A stretch of 64,000 nucleotides of DNA from Pandoraea communis (GCF_902459745.1 NZ_CABPSJ010000002.1:248001-312000), one strand, 5' to 3'; shown: positions 35,863 to 45,355, counted from the stretch's first letter. Numbers and translations: made by a program. The notes: a model not told the origin generated them from the sequence alone.

Positions 35863-36117
35863 ATGGCCCAAGCACCTTCCCCGGATCCGCGCAACAACAA
35901 GCCTCTGCGCGACGGCACCAGTCTTATGGCCTACCTGCACGTACTGAGGAAAGCCCATATTGCCCTGGTTGGGCGCGATAAGGGGCATCAGCGCTTCCAA
36001 CAGGTGGTCACGCTTGGTCATGCCAAGAAATACATCGAGGAACTGATGCCGCTGCTGCTGGCAGAGCGAGACAGACACCGGAAAGCCCGGCGCAGTGACG
36101 GGTTGCGCCATACGTGA
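35863..36117 (+). CDS. Small 84-residue protein cotranscribed with phosphoesterase
   Basis: An 84-residue basic protein starting two bases after the phosphoesterase stop, with GAGG inside the end of that gene as ribosome binding site. It reads SLMAYLHVLRKAHIALVGRD then YIEELMPLLLAERDRHRKAR, mostly helical and charged, with no signal or membrane segment. I do not recognise a family. The tight coupling suggests a partner of the enzyme, for example a chaperone or inhibitor; that is inference. Confidence 0.65.
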   Translation: MAQAPSPDPRNNKPLRDGTSLMAYLHVLRKAHIALVGRDKGHQRFQQVVTLGHAKKYIEELMPLLLAERDRHRKARRSDGLRHT

Positions 36118-36433
36118 CGGCCGTCTTGAGGCCAGATAGGCCAACCTGGCGGGTCGCGTGTTGATGCGAGGCACGCCAGCCGTTGCAAAGGTTGCTCACA
36201 ACACCCCGCCCGACGGCTACACCATCGTTCATCAGCGTGACGACGACCCGCAAAGCAACGGAAAGGGCCTCAACCATTCTGTCTGCGTGTCCGGCAATGC
36301 CCTGGAGCGCAGAAACCGCTGCAACTCAGCCAGAAGCGAAGAACCGCGTAATCTTCACCTCGTTCGCCCGCAGTCCAATCCAACTCTCGTTGCGATGTAC
36401 GCCCCGTGCCACATCGCAACGTCGCCAAACCAT
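36118..36433. other. Gap holding right repeat copy and phaR 3' flank
   Basis: About 315 bases between the small gene and the convergent phaR. Its second half is the right copy of the diverged repeat (36266-36408). No gene is supported here and no clear terminator was found. Confidence 0.45.
36266..36408. repeat. Right copy of diverged intergenic repeat flanking plc module
   Basis: This is the partner of 33938-34110, direct orientation. The best block is 36336-36408 against 34040-34110 at roughly 80% identity. It lies 26 bases beyond the phaR stop codon, whereas the other copy lies 59 bases upstream of the rimO start, so together they look like one ancestral phaR-rimO spacer that was duplicated. 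Confidence 0.75.
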
Positions 36434-37021
36434 TCAGGGCTTCTTGTTCGGGTCCTTGCCCGGTGCACCGGGTGCACCCGGTGTTCCAGGGAACGGGAAC
36501 GTGCTGAACATGTTCTTCGCCTGGCTCTGCATCTGCTCCTGCATCTGCACGAACAGGTTCTTCGACTGCTCGATGTAGTTGGTCATCATGCCCTGCATCA
36601 TCGGCGCCTGCATGTTCATGAATTGCGCCCAGACGTCCGGGTTGAAGGCGGCGCCTTCATAGATGCCCTTCGACTGATCGGCCAGCTTGTTCTGAATTTC
36701 GATGAACGTCTGGATGTTCTTCTCGAGATACGTGCCCATCATCCCTTGCAGCGCATGGCCATAGAAGCGGATGATCTGGGACAGCATGGCGCTCGAGAAC
36801 ATCGGCACGCCGCCGGTCTCTTCTTCCAGAATGATCTGCAGCAGAATGCTGCGGGTCAGGTCCTCGCCCGTCTTGGCGTCGACGACCTTGAACTCCTCGG
36901 TCTCAAGCACCAATTGCTTCACATCGGCAAGGGTGATGTACGTACTGGTTTGGGTATCGTACAGACGCCGGTTCGGATACTTTTTGATCAGGCGCTCGTC
37001 AGTCTTCTTGCTCGCGGTCAT
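36434..37021 (-). CDS. phaR: Polyhydroxyalkanoate synthesis repressor PhaR
   Basis: PhaR binds DNA and PHB granules and represses phasin and pha genes. The 195-residue product has the PHB_acc_N DNA-binding domain (LIKKYPNRRLYDTQTSTYITL, VKQLVLETEEFKVVDAKTGED, LTRSILLQIILEEE), then a PHB/PHA accumulation regulator domain. The tail is Met/Gln-rich and ends in PGTPGAPGAPGK repeats. ATG 37021 (MTASKKTDERL) has AGGAA about nine bases upstream; ATG 37039 is an alternative. It follows phaB in the same direction. Confidence 0.95.
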   Translation of the reverse strand: MTASKKTDERLIKKYPNRRLYDTQTSTYITLADVKQLVLETEEFKVVDAKTGEDLTRSILLQIILEEETGGVPMFSSAMLSQIIRFYGHALQGMMGTYLEKNIQTFIEIQNKLADQSKGIYEGAAFNPDVWAQFMNMQAPMMQGMMTNYIEQSKNLFVQMQEQMQSQAKNMFSTFPFPGTPGAPGAPGKDPNKKP

Positions 37022-37052
37022 GCGGTGGGTTTCCTGCATTTATGAAGGACTT

Positions 37053-37071
37053 CCCCGACCGACGGTCGGGG
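37053..37071. promoter_or_regulatory. Perfect 8-bp hairpin between phaB and phaR
   Basis: CCCCGACC (37053-37060), loop GAC and GGTCGGGG (37064-37071) lie 30 bases upstream of the phaR start. There is no T-run, so it may be a weak attenuator of the phaCAB transcript, an mRNA processing site or a protein-binding palindrome. Confidence 0.5.
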
Positions 37072-37182
37072 TTAGTCACATATTATCGATTCTAGGACGT
37101 TTGCTGCTATGCGGCAAAGCCCTAACCCTCAATGGGGCGCGCGGCTCACTTCGGCCCTCGCCGGCCCCCGCCCCATTACCGC

Positions 37183-37923
37183 TCAACCCATGTGCAGGCC
37201 GCCGTTCAGCGAGAAGTCTGCGCCCGTCGAGAAGCCCGAATCGTCCGATGCCAGCCACGCCACGATGGAGCCGATCTCGCCCGGCTCGCCCAGGCGCCTG
37301 ACCGGGATCGTCGCAATGATCTTGTCGAGCACGTCCTGACGAATCGAGCGCACCATGTCGGTTCCGATGTAGCCTGGCGACACGGTATTGACCGTCACGC
37401 CCTTGGTCGCCACTTCCTGCGCCAGCGCCATCGTGAAGCCGTGAATCCCGGCCTTGGCCGTCGAGTAGTTCGTCTGACCGAACTGCCCCTTTTGTCCGTT
37501 GACCGACGAAATGTTGATGATGCGGCCCCAGCCGCGCTCGCACATGCCTTCGATCACCTGCTTGGTGACGTTGAACAGGCTCGTCAGGTTGGTATCGATG
37601 ACCGCATCCCAATCCTCGCGCGTCATCTTGCGGAAGACGATATCGCGCGTGATGCCGGCGTTGTTCACCAGCACGTCGACCTCGCCGACTTCGGCTTTCA
37701 CCTTGTCGAACGCAGCCTTGGTCGATTCCCAATCGCCGACGTTACCTTCTGACGCGATGAAATCGAAGCCCAACGCCTTTTGATCTTCCAGCCACTTCAC
37801 GCGGCGCGGCGAATTCGGACCGCACCCTGCCACGACCCGGAAGCCATCCTTGTACAGCCGCTGGCAAATGGACGTACCAATACCGCCCATCCCGCCTGTC
37901 ACATATGCAATGCGTTGAGTCAT
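37183..37923 (-). CDS. phaB: Acetoacetyl-CoA reductase PhaB
   Basis: PhaB reduces acetoacetyl-CoA with NADPH to (R)-3-hydroxybutyryl-CoA for PHB synthesis. The product is 246 residues, the same as Cupriavidus PhaB. This SDR enzyme has the cofactor loop YVTGGMGGIGTSIC, the NAG motif LVNNAGITRD, and the catalytic Ser/Tyr/Lys in ISSVNGQKGQFGQTNYSTAK. It ends WLASDDSGFSTGADFSLNGG. ATG 37923 (MTQRIAYVTGG) is chosen by family length. It lies between phaA and phaR in the pha operon. Confidence 0.96.
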   Translation of the reverse strand: MTQRIAYVTGGMGGIGTSICQRLYKDGFRVVAGCGPNSPRRVKWLEDQKALGFDFIASEGNVGDWESTKAAFDKVKAEVGEVDVLVNNAGITRDIVFRKMTREDWDAVIDTNLTSLFNVTKQVIEGMCERGWGRIINISSVNGQKGQFGQTNYSTAKAGIHGFTMALAQEVATKGVTVNTVSPGYIGTDMVRSIRQDVLDKIIATIPVRRLGEPGEIGSIVAWLASDDSGFSTGADFSLNGGLHMG

Positions 37924-38105
37924 GGAACGCTTCCCCCTAAATAACGGCATATCTGCCGCCCGTTGCGACTGCCGATTGACCGACGCGCAGGCCACGCGTT
38001 CCCGCGCGACCCTTTCGTCTCCTGACTACCCCGGCATGAACCCGTGCGCGTTGCACGCACGGGCGATGCCGATTCGATTCTTTTGCGCTGCGATTCGGCC
38101 GCGCG

Positions 38106-39287
38106 TCAGACGCGCTCAACGGCCAGTGCCACGCCCATGCCGCCGCCGATACACAGCGAGGCCAGGCCGCGACGGGCGTCGCGACGCGCCATTTCATGCA
38201 GCAGCGTCACGAGAATACGGCAGCCCGACGCCCCGATCGGGTGACCGATGGCAATCGCGCCACCATTCACGTTGATCTTCGAGGTGTCCCAGCCCATCTG
38301 CTTGTTCACCGCCAGTGCCTGCGCCGCGAACGCTTCGTTGATTTCCATCAGATCCAGATCGCTCGCCTTCCAGCCTGCACGCGCAAGGCAACGCTGCGAA
38401 GCCGGCACCGGACCGATGCCCATCACCGACGGATCGACACCCGCGTTCGCATAAGCCACGATGCGTGCGAGCGGCGTAAGCCCCAGCTGCTCGGCGCGCT
38501 TGGCCGACATCACCACGACAGCGGCGGCGCCGTCATTGATGCCCGAGGCGTTTGCCGCAGTCACCGTGCCGTCCTTCGCAAACGCGGGCTTCAGGCCAGC
38601 AAGCGACTCGGCCGTCACGCCATGGCGCACGAATTCGTCGGTCTTGAAGACGACCGGATCGCCCTTGCGCTGCGGAATCGAGACCGGCACGATTTCGGCG
38701 TCGAAACGCCCGGCCTTCTGAGCCGCTTCCGCTTTGTTTTGCGACGCCGCAGCAAAGGCATCCTGCATTTCGCGGGTAATGCCGTACTCCTTGGCGACGT
38801 TCTCGGCCGTGATACCCATATGGTATTGGTTGTACACGTCCCACAGGCCGTCGACGATCATCGTATCGATCAGCTTGGCGTCGCCCATACGGAAGCCGTC
38901 GCGCGAGCCCGGCAGCACGTGCGGTGCGGCGCTCATGTTCTCCTGCCCACCGGCCACGACGATGTCGGCGTCGCCCGTTGCGATCGCGTTGGCGGCGAGC
39001 ATCACGGCCTTCAGACCCGATCCGCACACCTTGTTGATGGTCATGGCCGGCACCATCGCGGGCAACCCCGCCTTGATCGATGCCTGACGCGCCACGTTCT
39101 GCCCCGACCCTGCGGTCAGCACCTGGCCCATGATGACTTCGCTGATGTCCTCGCCCTTGAGCTTCGCGCGCTTGAGAACCTCATCGATCACGATGGCCCC
39201 CAGATCCGGCGCTGCCACCTTGGCAATCGAGCCCCCAAATTTACCGACTGCGGTGCGCGCAGCCGACACAATCACGATATCCGTCAT
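38106..39287 (-). CDS. phaA: Acetyl-CoA acetyltransferase PhaA
   Basis: PhaA condenses two acetyl-CoA to acetoacetyl-CoA. The 393-residue thiolase shows active Cys in [13 protein letters not shown] (about 88), [22 protein letters not shown] and [10 protein letters not shown]. It differs clearly from the BktB-type enzyme at 30192-31373. GAGGAAAGAG precedes ATG 39287. The order phaC-phaA-phaB-phaR on one strand is the standard betaproteobacterial PHB operon. Confidence 0.96.
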   Translation of the reverse strand: MTDIVIVSAARTAVGKFGGSIAKVAAPDLGAIVIDEVLKRAKLKGEDISEVIMGQVLTAGSGQNVARQASIKAGLPAMVPAMTINKVCGSGLKAVMLAANAIATGDADIVVAGGQENMSAAPHVLPGSRDGFRMGDAKLIDTMIVDGLWDVYNQYHMGITAENVAKEYGITREMQDAFAAASQNKAEAAQKAGRFDAEIVPVSIPQRKGDPVVFKTDEFVRHGVTAESLAGLKPAFAKDGTVTAANASGINDGAAAVVVMSAKRAEQLGLTPLARIVAYANAGVDPSVMGIGPVPASQRCLARAGWKASDLDLMEINEAFAAQALAVNKQMGWDTSKINVNGGAIAIGHPIGASGCRILVTLLHEMARRDARRGLASLCIGGGMGVALAVERV

Positions 39288-39347
39288 GTCTCTTTCCTCG
39301 CTTTCAAATGAGTCGAACCAGGGGGATTCCCTTGAATTGCCACTCGC

Positions 39348-41198
39348 TCACGCCTTGGTTTTGACGTAGCGGCCAGGCGCCGGTTCGATGGGTGCATAAG
39401 CAACATTACCATACGCTTTTGGCGGTTTGACGCGTTTTCCTGCGTAGCCCGCCAGCCACTCGCTCCAGTCGCTCCACCAACTGCCGGGGTGCTCCGTCGC
39501 GCCGGCGAGCCAGTCGCTTGAGTCGACACCGACATCGTCGTTGCGCCAGTAGCTGCGCTTCTTCTTCGCCGGCGGGTTGACCACGCCGGCAATGTGACCC
39601 GACGCGCCCAGCACGAAGCGGCGTTCACCGCCCAGCAGCGGCAACGACCGGAACGCGGAGGTCCACGGCACGATGTGATCTTCGCGCGAGCCGAACACGT
39701 AGGCCGGGGCATCGATCGTCCCCAGATCCACAGGCACGCCGCACGTCTGCACCACGCCAGGCCGCTTCAGTTCGTTCTGCAAATAAAGATGACGCAGATA
39801 CCAGCAGAACATCGGTCCCGGCAGGTTGGTGCCGTCGCCGTTCCAGTACAGCAGATCGAACGGCTGAGGCGCATTGCCCTTCAGATAGCTGTCGACCACA
39901 TAATTCCAGACCAGATCGTTCGGACGCAGGAACGAGAACGTATTCGCCAATTCCACGCCGCGCATGAGGCCCGGCGGTTGACCCAGCCCGCCCCCGATCG
40001 TCTGCTCGCGGAACTGCACATGCGGCTCGTCGACGAAGACATCCAGCACGCCGGTATCGGAAAAATCGAGCAGTGTCGTCAGCAAGGTCACACTCGCCAC
40101 CGGTGACTTGCCGCCCTTTTGTCCCTTCGCCGCCAACACGGCGAGTGCAGCGGCGAGCAATGTCCCGCCGACGCAGAAACCGAGCGCGTTGATCTGCGGC
40201 TGTCCGCCGATTTCGCGAACGACGTTGATCGCTGCGATCGGCCCTTCACCCACGTAGTCGTCCCACGTCTTGTGCGAGAGCGACGCGTCGGGATTACGCC
40301 AGGACACGACGAACACCGTATGCCCCTGCTCCACCGCATAGCGGATCAGCGAGTTCTCGGGTTGCAGATCGAGGATGTAGTACTTGTTGATACACGGCGG
40401 CACGACGAGCAACGGGCGTTGGTGCACCGTCGGCGTCAGCGGCTTGTACTGAATGAGCTGGATCAGGTCGTTCTCGAAGACCACGGCGCCTTCGGTCGTC
40501 GCCACGTTGCGGCCGACTTCGAATGCGGCCTCGTCGGTCTGCGACACTTTGCCTTTGCCCATGTCGACAAGCATGTGCTGCATGCCGCTCAGCAGGCTAT
40601 CGCCGTGCGTTTGCACGAGGCGCTGCTGCGCATCCGGATTGGTCGCAATGAAGTTGGCCGGCGAACTGGCCGCCACCCATTGCTCGACCGCGAAACGAAT
40701 CCGTTCACGCGTCTTGGCATCCGCGTCGACCAGATCGGCCATGCGCATCAGGAAGCGCCCGTTGAGCAGATAGAGCGCCGCGGGCAACGCGTAAAGCGGA
40801 TTACGCCAGCCGTCCCCCGCAAAACGCCGGTCGCCTAATGCAGGCGCCGTGTCCAGACCGGGTTGATTGAAGCTGGCGACAAGTTCGGAAAATTCACGCG
40901 CGTATTCCGTCTGAAGTGCGTTCAGACGCGTCGGATCGACGTGCAACGACGTCGGTGGCGGAAAGCTGCCCGCCTTGTTGAAAAGCTCGAAGAGTCCCGC
41001 GAACGGATTCGCGGCACTCGCTGCCCCATTGGCAGCAGAGAACGACGGGCCGGCAGCTCCCGGCAAAGCCCCGAACAGTTGTTGCGCGGCCTTGAACCAC
41101 TGCGACATGTCCTGAGCGGAGAGCGAAGCGGAGGGAAACTGCTGAGCAAACGAGGCGGCAAACGAGGCCGGATCGAAGTTGGCACTGGCGCGATTCAT
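39348..41198 (-). CDS. phaC: Class I poly(3-hydroxybutyrate) synthase PhaC
   Basis: PhaC polymerises (R)-3-hydroxyacyl-CoA on the surface of PHB granules. The 616-residue enzyme is of class I length. The lipase-box-like motif GFCVGGTLLA carries the catalytic Cys near 340; the catalytic Asp lies in the LDFSDTGVLDVF to WNGDGTNLPGPMF region, and His in SGHIAGVVNPP. The N-terminal domain is variable, beginning MNRASANFDPASF. ATG 41198 has AGG nine bases upstream; the open frame runs to 41366. It is the first gene of the pha operon. Confidence 0.96.
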   Translation of the reverse strand: MNRASANFDPASFAASFAQQFPSASLSAQDMSQWFKAAQQLFGALPGAAGPSFSAANGAASAANPFAGLFELFNKAGSFPPPTSLHVDPTRLNALQTEYAREFSELVASFNQPGLDTAPALGDRRFAGDGWRNPLYALPAALYLLNGRFLMRMADLVDADAKTRERIRFAVEQWVAASSPANFIATNPDAQQRLVQTHGDSLLSGMQHMLVDMGKGKVSQTDEAAFEVGRNVATTEGAVVFENDLIQLIQYKPLTPTVHQRPLLVVPPCINKYYILDLQPENSLIRYAVEQGHTVFVVSWRNPDASLSHKTWDDYVGEGPIAAINVVREIGGQPQINALGFCVGGTLLAAALAVLAAKGQKGGKSPVASVTLLTTLLDFSDTGVLDVFVDEPHVQFREQTIGGGLGQPPGLMRGVELANTFSFLRPNDLVWNYVVDSYLKGNAPQPFDLLYWNGDGTNLPGPMFCWYLRHLYLQNELKRPGVVQTCGVPVDLGTIDAPAYVFGSREDHIVPWTSAFRSLPLLGGERRFVLGASGHIAGVVNPPAKKKRSYWRNDDVGVDSSDWLAGATEHPGSWWSDWSEWLAGYAGKRVKPPKAYGNVAYAPIEPAPGRYVKTKA

Positions 41199-41392
41199 GA
41201 TAGCCTGAGTGTCACGTCCGTTGCGTTCACGGGCCGGCGCCCGAAACGCGGCAGCGTGCTTCGCTTTATAAGCGATGCGCCCCGCCTGTGAAGCATTCTT
41301 GCGTGCGCGCGCAGGTGTGTCAATGCTTGCGGCGAACGTCCAGAGCGCATTGTCCCGTCGCCCCACCTTTTTTTGAATGCGCGTTTGTCCCG

Positions 41393-41632
41393 ATGTTTAT
41401 CGTCATTCTCGGCTGGCTCTACGTTATCGCGATGGTTGCCATCACGACACCCTCCGCCTGGGTGGGACTCATCATCTTTCTGGCCGGCGGGCTCGGCCCG
41501 GCGTTGCTAGGGTTGTACATCGCGGGAAGCCGTGCACGACGCACCCGCAAGATGCGACCCGATGACGCAACCGCGCAAACGACATTCTCTTCAGATCGCG
41601 AGCCCACCCACACACACGACCGCGTTGAGTGA
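41393..41632 (+). CDS. Small two-helix membrane protein
   Basis: A 79-residue product with two membrane helices (MFIVILGWLYVIAMVAITT and GLIIFLAGGLGPALLGLYIA) and a basic, then acidic/His-rich cytoplasmic tail. It lies divergent from phaC and convergent with pgeF. I do not recognise a named family, but the clean bihelical pattern and good codon use support a real gene. The open frame starts earlier (41288) without hydrophobic character. Confidence 0.65.
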   Translation: MFIVILGWLYVIAMVAITTPSAWVGLIIFLAGGLGPALLGLYIAGSRARRTRKMRPDDATAQTTFSSDREPTHTHDRVE

Positions 41633-41659
41633 GTCTCGCTCAAGCCTGCATGAACAGTG

Positions 41660-42481
41660 TCATGCAGTGCGCCAGATCAGCGCAGCCATGCGCCCCGTCG
41701 TTCGATCACGCCGGTACGAATAGAAACGCGCCGGATCGCCGACCGTGCACCACTGCCCGCCTGACACGCTTGTCACACCTTCGCGGGCAAGCCGCAAACG
41801 AGCAAGCGCACACAAATCCGCCAGCGACTTTCCCATGCCGGCCGCCCCACGCGCAATGAATGCGGCTTCCGTCGCGTCTCTTTCGTCCGGCGTCGCCGCA
41901 GCGAGAAACGCCTCGCGCACTTCCGGACCGACCTCGAACGCCTGCGGGCCGATGCAAGGACCGAGCCATGCCATGACCTGCGCATCGGCCCCGCCTTGCG
42001 GCAAACGGGCACGCAACGCCCGCACGGTCTGCTCGATCACCCCCGCACAAAGCCCGCGCCAACCGGCATGTGCAGCGCCTACCGCACGCCCCTGCGCGTC
42101 GCATAGCAACACCGGCAGGCAATCCGCCACCATGACTGTGCTCGCCAGCGCTGCCGCGTTCGTGACGCTGGCGTCAGCCTGCAGCGGATCGCCGGCATCC
42201 GATGCTTCGAGGGCCGCTTGTGCATCGACCACGCGGGGACCGTGAACCTGCGCCACCCACGCCGACGGCACGCCCGTGCGGGCCGCGAGCAACGCACGAT
42301 TAGTGTGTACTGCGACAGGATCGTCGTCTGCCTTGTAACCGAGATTGAACGTGGCTTGCGGCCCTTGGCTCACGCCACCTGCACGTGTCGTAAACACAGC
42401 GCGAACGTTCTCGGGGGCGGGCCAGTCGGGGACGATCCAGTCCGTGGGCATCGAGTCTTGCTCAGGCAGGGAAGAAGTCAT
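41660..42481 (-). CDS. pgeF: PgeF/YfiH multicopper-like (laccase-domain) protein
   Basis: A 273-residue YfiH/DUF152 protein. In E. coli PgeF edits peptidoglycan precursors by removing wrongly incorporated L-Ser. Conserved residues are in [32 protein letters not shown] (Cys), [10 protein letters not shown] (His) and [14 protein letters not shown]. Its start overlaps the end of rluD by 20 bases, so the two are translated from one mRNA. This rluD-pgeF order is common in proteobacteria. Confidence 0.92.
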   Translation of the reverse strand: MTSSLPEQDSMPTDWIVPDWPAPENVRAVFTTRAGGVSQGPQATFNLGYKADDDPVAVHTNRALLAARTGVPSAWVAQVHGPRVVDAQAALEASDAGDPLQADASVTNAAALASTVMVADCLPVLLCDAQGRAVGAAHAGWRGLCAGVIEQTVRALRARLPQGGADAQVMAWLGPCIGPQAFEVGPEVREAFLAAATPDERDATEAAFIARGAAGMGKSLADLCALARLRLAREGVTSVSGGQWCTVGDPARFYSYRRDRTTGRMAALIWRTA

Positions 42482-43622
42482 CGAGCGAGTCGGGAAGCAT
42501 TGAGAAATCGAATTCGAGTCCGATCGCGGCCATGAGATCGCGCATGTCGTCAGGCAGCGGGGCTTGCCAGTGCATGGGACGGCCGCCGTCGGGATGGATC
42601 AACCCCAATCGCCAGGCGTGCAACGCCTGACGTGCGAAATTGCCCGGCAATGCCGGGCGCTTGTGACGGGGTTTGTATAGCGGGTCGCCCAGTAAAGAAT
42701 GCCCCAGATGCGAGAGGTGGACGCGAATCTGATGCGTACGCCCCGTATCCAGTGAACAAAGGACCAAAGACACCGGGGAACCGTCCCATTCTGCGCTGGC
42801 AACGGTCACAACACGCGTACGCGCCGGTTTACCGCCTTGCCCCGGCACCACGGCCATGCGGGTGCGCTCGCGCGGGTCGCGGCCGATGGGAGCATCCACG
42901 ACGGTGCGCTGCGGCGGGCGCCCCCACACCAGCGCGGCGTAGTGCCGCTTGACCGTACGCGCCTGCAACTGGCGAACCAGATCGGTCTGCGCGATCAGCG
43001 TGCGTGCTACGACCATCAAGCCCGACGTCTCCTTGTCCAGCCGATGAACGATGCCCGCGCGCGGCAAATCGGCAGCCGCCTGACCATAGCGATGCAGCAG
43101 GCCGTTGAGCAATGTCCCGGACCAGTTGCCTGCCGCCGGATGCACGACCAGACCTGCAGGCTTATTGAACACGGCAAGCGTCGCGTCCTCATAAATGGCG
43201 TCGAGCGGCACGGGCTCCGGCGCGAAGGCGAGTTGTTCGGGCAATGCAGCCGGGGTGATGAGGACAGCCTCGCCGCCCGCCACTTTCTGGCGAACTTTTG
43301 CCGTCTCGCCGTCAAGCGTAACGCGGCCGTCTTCGACCCACGCCTGCAAACGACTACGGGAATATTCAGGAAAACACTGCGCGAGCGCTTTGTCCAGACG
43401 CTCTCCAGCCAGTGCGTCGGGAAGCGTGGCGCTGAGCGGCACATTGACGCCAACCCCGTCCGACAATGCGGAGCCGGCCGGCGAAGCCCCGGAAAGCGGG
43501 CCATGGGGAGGACTCGGGAGCGCCTCCGGAAGCAAGTCGAGGTCGTCGTCAGACGAATCCTCCGCATTTTCCGTGGCGAATGAGGCGGTTACGCTATAAT
43601 CCGGCAGAATTGAACGGGTCAT
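42462..43622 (-). CDS. rluD: 23S rRNA pseudouridine synthase RluD
   Basis: RluD makes pseudouridines 1911, 1915 and 1917 in helix 69 of 23S rRNA. The 386-residue product has an S4 RNA-binding domain ([20 protein letters not shown]) and the catalytic motif [17 protein letters not shown] with Asp near 193. Conserved [12 protein letters not shown] and [11 protein letters not shown] follow. The N-terminus carries about 65 extra acidic/Ser/Pro-rich residues that other RluD proteins lack, so a later start is possible. It is divergent from bamD with only 21 bases between start codons. Confidence 0.93.
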   Translation of the reverse strand: MTRSILPDYSVTASFATENAEDSSDDDLDLLPEALPSPPHGPLSGASPAGSALSDGVGVNVPLSATLPDALAGERLDKALAQCFPEYSRSRLQAWVEDGRVTLDGETAKVRQKVAGGEAVLITPAALPEQLAFAPEPVPLDAIYEDATLAVFNKPAGLVVHPAAGNWSGTLLNGLLHRYGQAAADLPRAGIVHRLDKETSGLMVVARTLIAQTDLVRQLQARTVKRHYAALVWGRPPQRTVVDAPIGRDPRERTRMAVVPGQGGKPARTRVVTVASAEWDGSPVSLVLCSLDTGRTHQIRVHLSHLGHSLLGDPLYKPRHKRPALPGNFARQALHAWRLGLIHPDGGRPMHWQAPLPDDMRDLMAAIGLEFDFSMLPDSLDDFFPA

Positions 43623-43643
43623 CGAGAAGTGAAGCTAACGAGC

Positions 43644-44471
43644 ATGCAAGCCCTGAAACTTGTCAAACATCTGACGCTGGCCGCCTTCGTGGTCGGCAGC
43701 GTGGCCGCCTGCGGCATTCTGCCGGAGAAAGTCGACGAAACGGCCGGCTGGTCGACGAACAAATTATACTCGGAAGCCAAGGACAGCTTTGATAGCGGCG
43801 ACTACACTAAGGCCGCCAAGTATTACGAGTTGCTTGAAGGGCGCGACCCGTTCGGCCCGCACGCGCAGCAAGCGCAGATCAATACGGCTTACGCCTATTA
43901 CAAGGACAACGAGCCGGCGCAGGCCCTCGCCGCCGTCGACCGCTTCATCCGGTTGCATCCGGACAGCCCGTCGATCGATTACGCCTATTACCTCAAGGGC
44001 CTGATCAACTTCAACGACGATCTGGGTCTGTTAGGCCGTTTCTCGGGCCAGGATCTCAGCGAACGCGATCCGAAGGCACTGCGCGCGGCGTACGACAGCT
44101 TCAAGTATCTGGTTGAGCACTACCCGAGCAGCAAGTACGCGAACGACGCCGCCCTGCGCATGCGCTATGCTGTGAACGCCATGGCCGCTCATGAAGTGCA
44201 CGCCGCCGAGTACTACTATCGTCGTGGCGCCTACCTCGCTGCCGTCAACCGCGCACAGACCGCGTTGCAGGACTACGATCAGGCGCCCGCGCTGGAAGAT
44301 GCACTGGGCATCATGATCAAGTCTTACGACAAACTCGGCATGACCGAACTGCGTGACGATGCCCGCCGCGTGATGGAAAAGACCTATCCGAAAAGCGGCT
44401 ATCTGACCGTGGGCCGTCGCATCGACGGCGACGGCAGCGACAAGAAGTCCTGGTGGCAGATCTGGCGTTAA
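43644..44471 (+). CDS. bamD: Outer-membrane assembly lipoprotein BamD
   Basis: BamD is the essential lipoprotein of the BAM complex that folds outer-membrane beta-barrels. From ATG 43644 the product (275 residues) has a lipoprotein signal MQALKLVKHLTLAAFVVGS with lipobox VAAC. TPR repeats follow (LYSEAKDSFDSGDYTKAAKYYELLEGRDPFG, AYAYYKDNEPAQALAAVDRF, HPDSPSIDYAYYLKGL). A GTG five codons earlier (43629) is an alternative start. The divergent position to rluD is the usual proteobacterial arrangement. Confidence 0.95.
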   Translation: MQALKLVKHLTLAAFVVGSVAACGILPEKVDETAGWSTNKLYSEAKDSFDSGDYTKAAKYYELLEGRDPFGPHAQQAQINTAYAYYKDNEPAQALAAVDRFIRLHPDSPSIDYAYYLKGLINFNDDLGLLGRFSGQDLSERDPKALRAAYDSFKYLVEHYPSSKYANDAALRMRYAVNAMAAHEVHAAEYYYRRGAYLAAVNRAQTALQDYDQAPALEDALGIMIKSYDKLGMTELRDDARRVMEKTYPKSGYLTVGRRIDGDGSDKKSWWQIWR

Positions 44472-44501
44472 ACCGCTGCCCTTGTCCGATTGCCTCGCCG
44501 G

Positions 44502-44527
44502 AAAGCCCTCGCTCGCGAGGGCTTTTT
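44502..44527 (+). terminator. Terminator of bamD
   Basis: AAAGCCCTCGC and GCGAGGGCTTT form a strong stem about 30 bases after the bamD stop, followed by TT. The tight loop means about eight pairs form. Orientation and T-run suit bamD. Confidence 0.85.
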
Positions 44528-44603
44528 GTTTCCGCTCAGTGTTCCACTGCTACCGAAGCCGTCATGACATGCATGTGAAGGCTTCCTACCTGGAGATGGT
44601 TTC

Positions 44604-45323
44604 GTGACGGCTTCCCCCGCCTCCCGCAAGACATTGCTCGCCCTGCGTCACGTGCATTTCGAAGATCTCGGCACGCTCGCACCGTACTTCACCGAACGAG
44701 GCTACACCATTGCCTACGTGGACGCACCGCTTGCCGATCTGCGTTCGATCGATGTTCTCGCGCCCGATCTGGTCGTCGTGCTGGGCGGACCGATCGGTGC
44801 CTTCGATGAAGCGATACACCCGTTTGTCGCAGAGGAACTGGCGTTGGTGAAAGCGCGCCTGGATGCCGGTACACCGATCCTCGGCATCTGTCTCGGCGCG
44901 CAACTGATGGCACGCGCGATGGGCGCGAAGGTATATCCGCTCGGCGTGAAAGAGATCGGTTATGCCCCATTGACGCTTACCGATGCCGGGCAGACGTCCC
45001 CGTTGGCGGCACTGGGCGATGCCAGCGTGCTTCATTGGCACGGCGATCAGTTCGACATCCCGGCCGGTGCCGAGCATCTGGCGCGCACTGCGATTGGGGA
45101 GAATCAGGCTTTCGCTTCAGGCACGCATGCCTTGGGATTGCAATTCCATCTGGAAGCCGACGCCGCGCGCATCGAAGCCTGGTTGGTGGGGCACGCTTGC
45201 GAATTGGGTGCCGCGAAGATCGATCCGGTCGCGTTGCGCGCTCAGGCACGCGAGCACCACGCTCGATTGTCCGACGTGGCCCCGGCGGTCATTGGGCGCT
45301 GGCTGGATGCGATGCCGGCCTGA
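44604..45323 (+). CDS. Class I glutamine amidotransferase-like protein
   Basis: A 239-residue free-standing GATase-I domain. The nucleophile is Cys96 in ILGICLGAQLMARA, and the His/Glu pair is in LGLQFHLEAD. The N-terminal half has the flavodoxin-like LVVVLGGPIGAFDE. Such proteins (annotated glutamine amidotransferase, GuaA-like) may hydrolyse gamma-glutamyl amides; no synthase partner is encoded nearby, so the acceptor is unknown. The start is GTG 44604 with GGAGATG upstream. Confidence 0.9.
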   Translation: MTASPASRKTLLALRHVHFEDLGTLAPYFTERGYTIAYVDAPLADLRSIDVLAPDLVVVLGGPIGAFDEAIHPFVAEELALVKARLDAGTPILGICLGAQLMARAMGAKVYPLGVKEIGYAPLTLTDAGQTSPLAALGDASVLHWHGDQFDIPAGAEHLARTAIGENQAFASGTHALGLQFHLEADAARIEAWLVGHACELGAAKIDPVALRAQAREHHARLSDVAPAVIGRWLDAMPA

Positions 45324-45355
45324 CGCGGGACCGTAGTACTTCGCACGGTCGTGAG

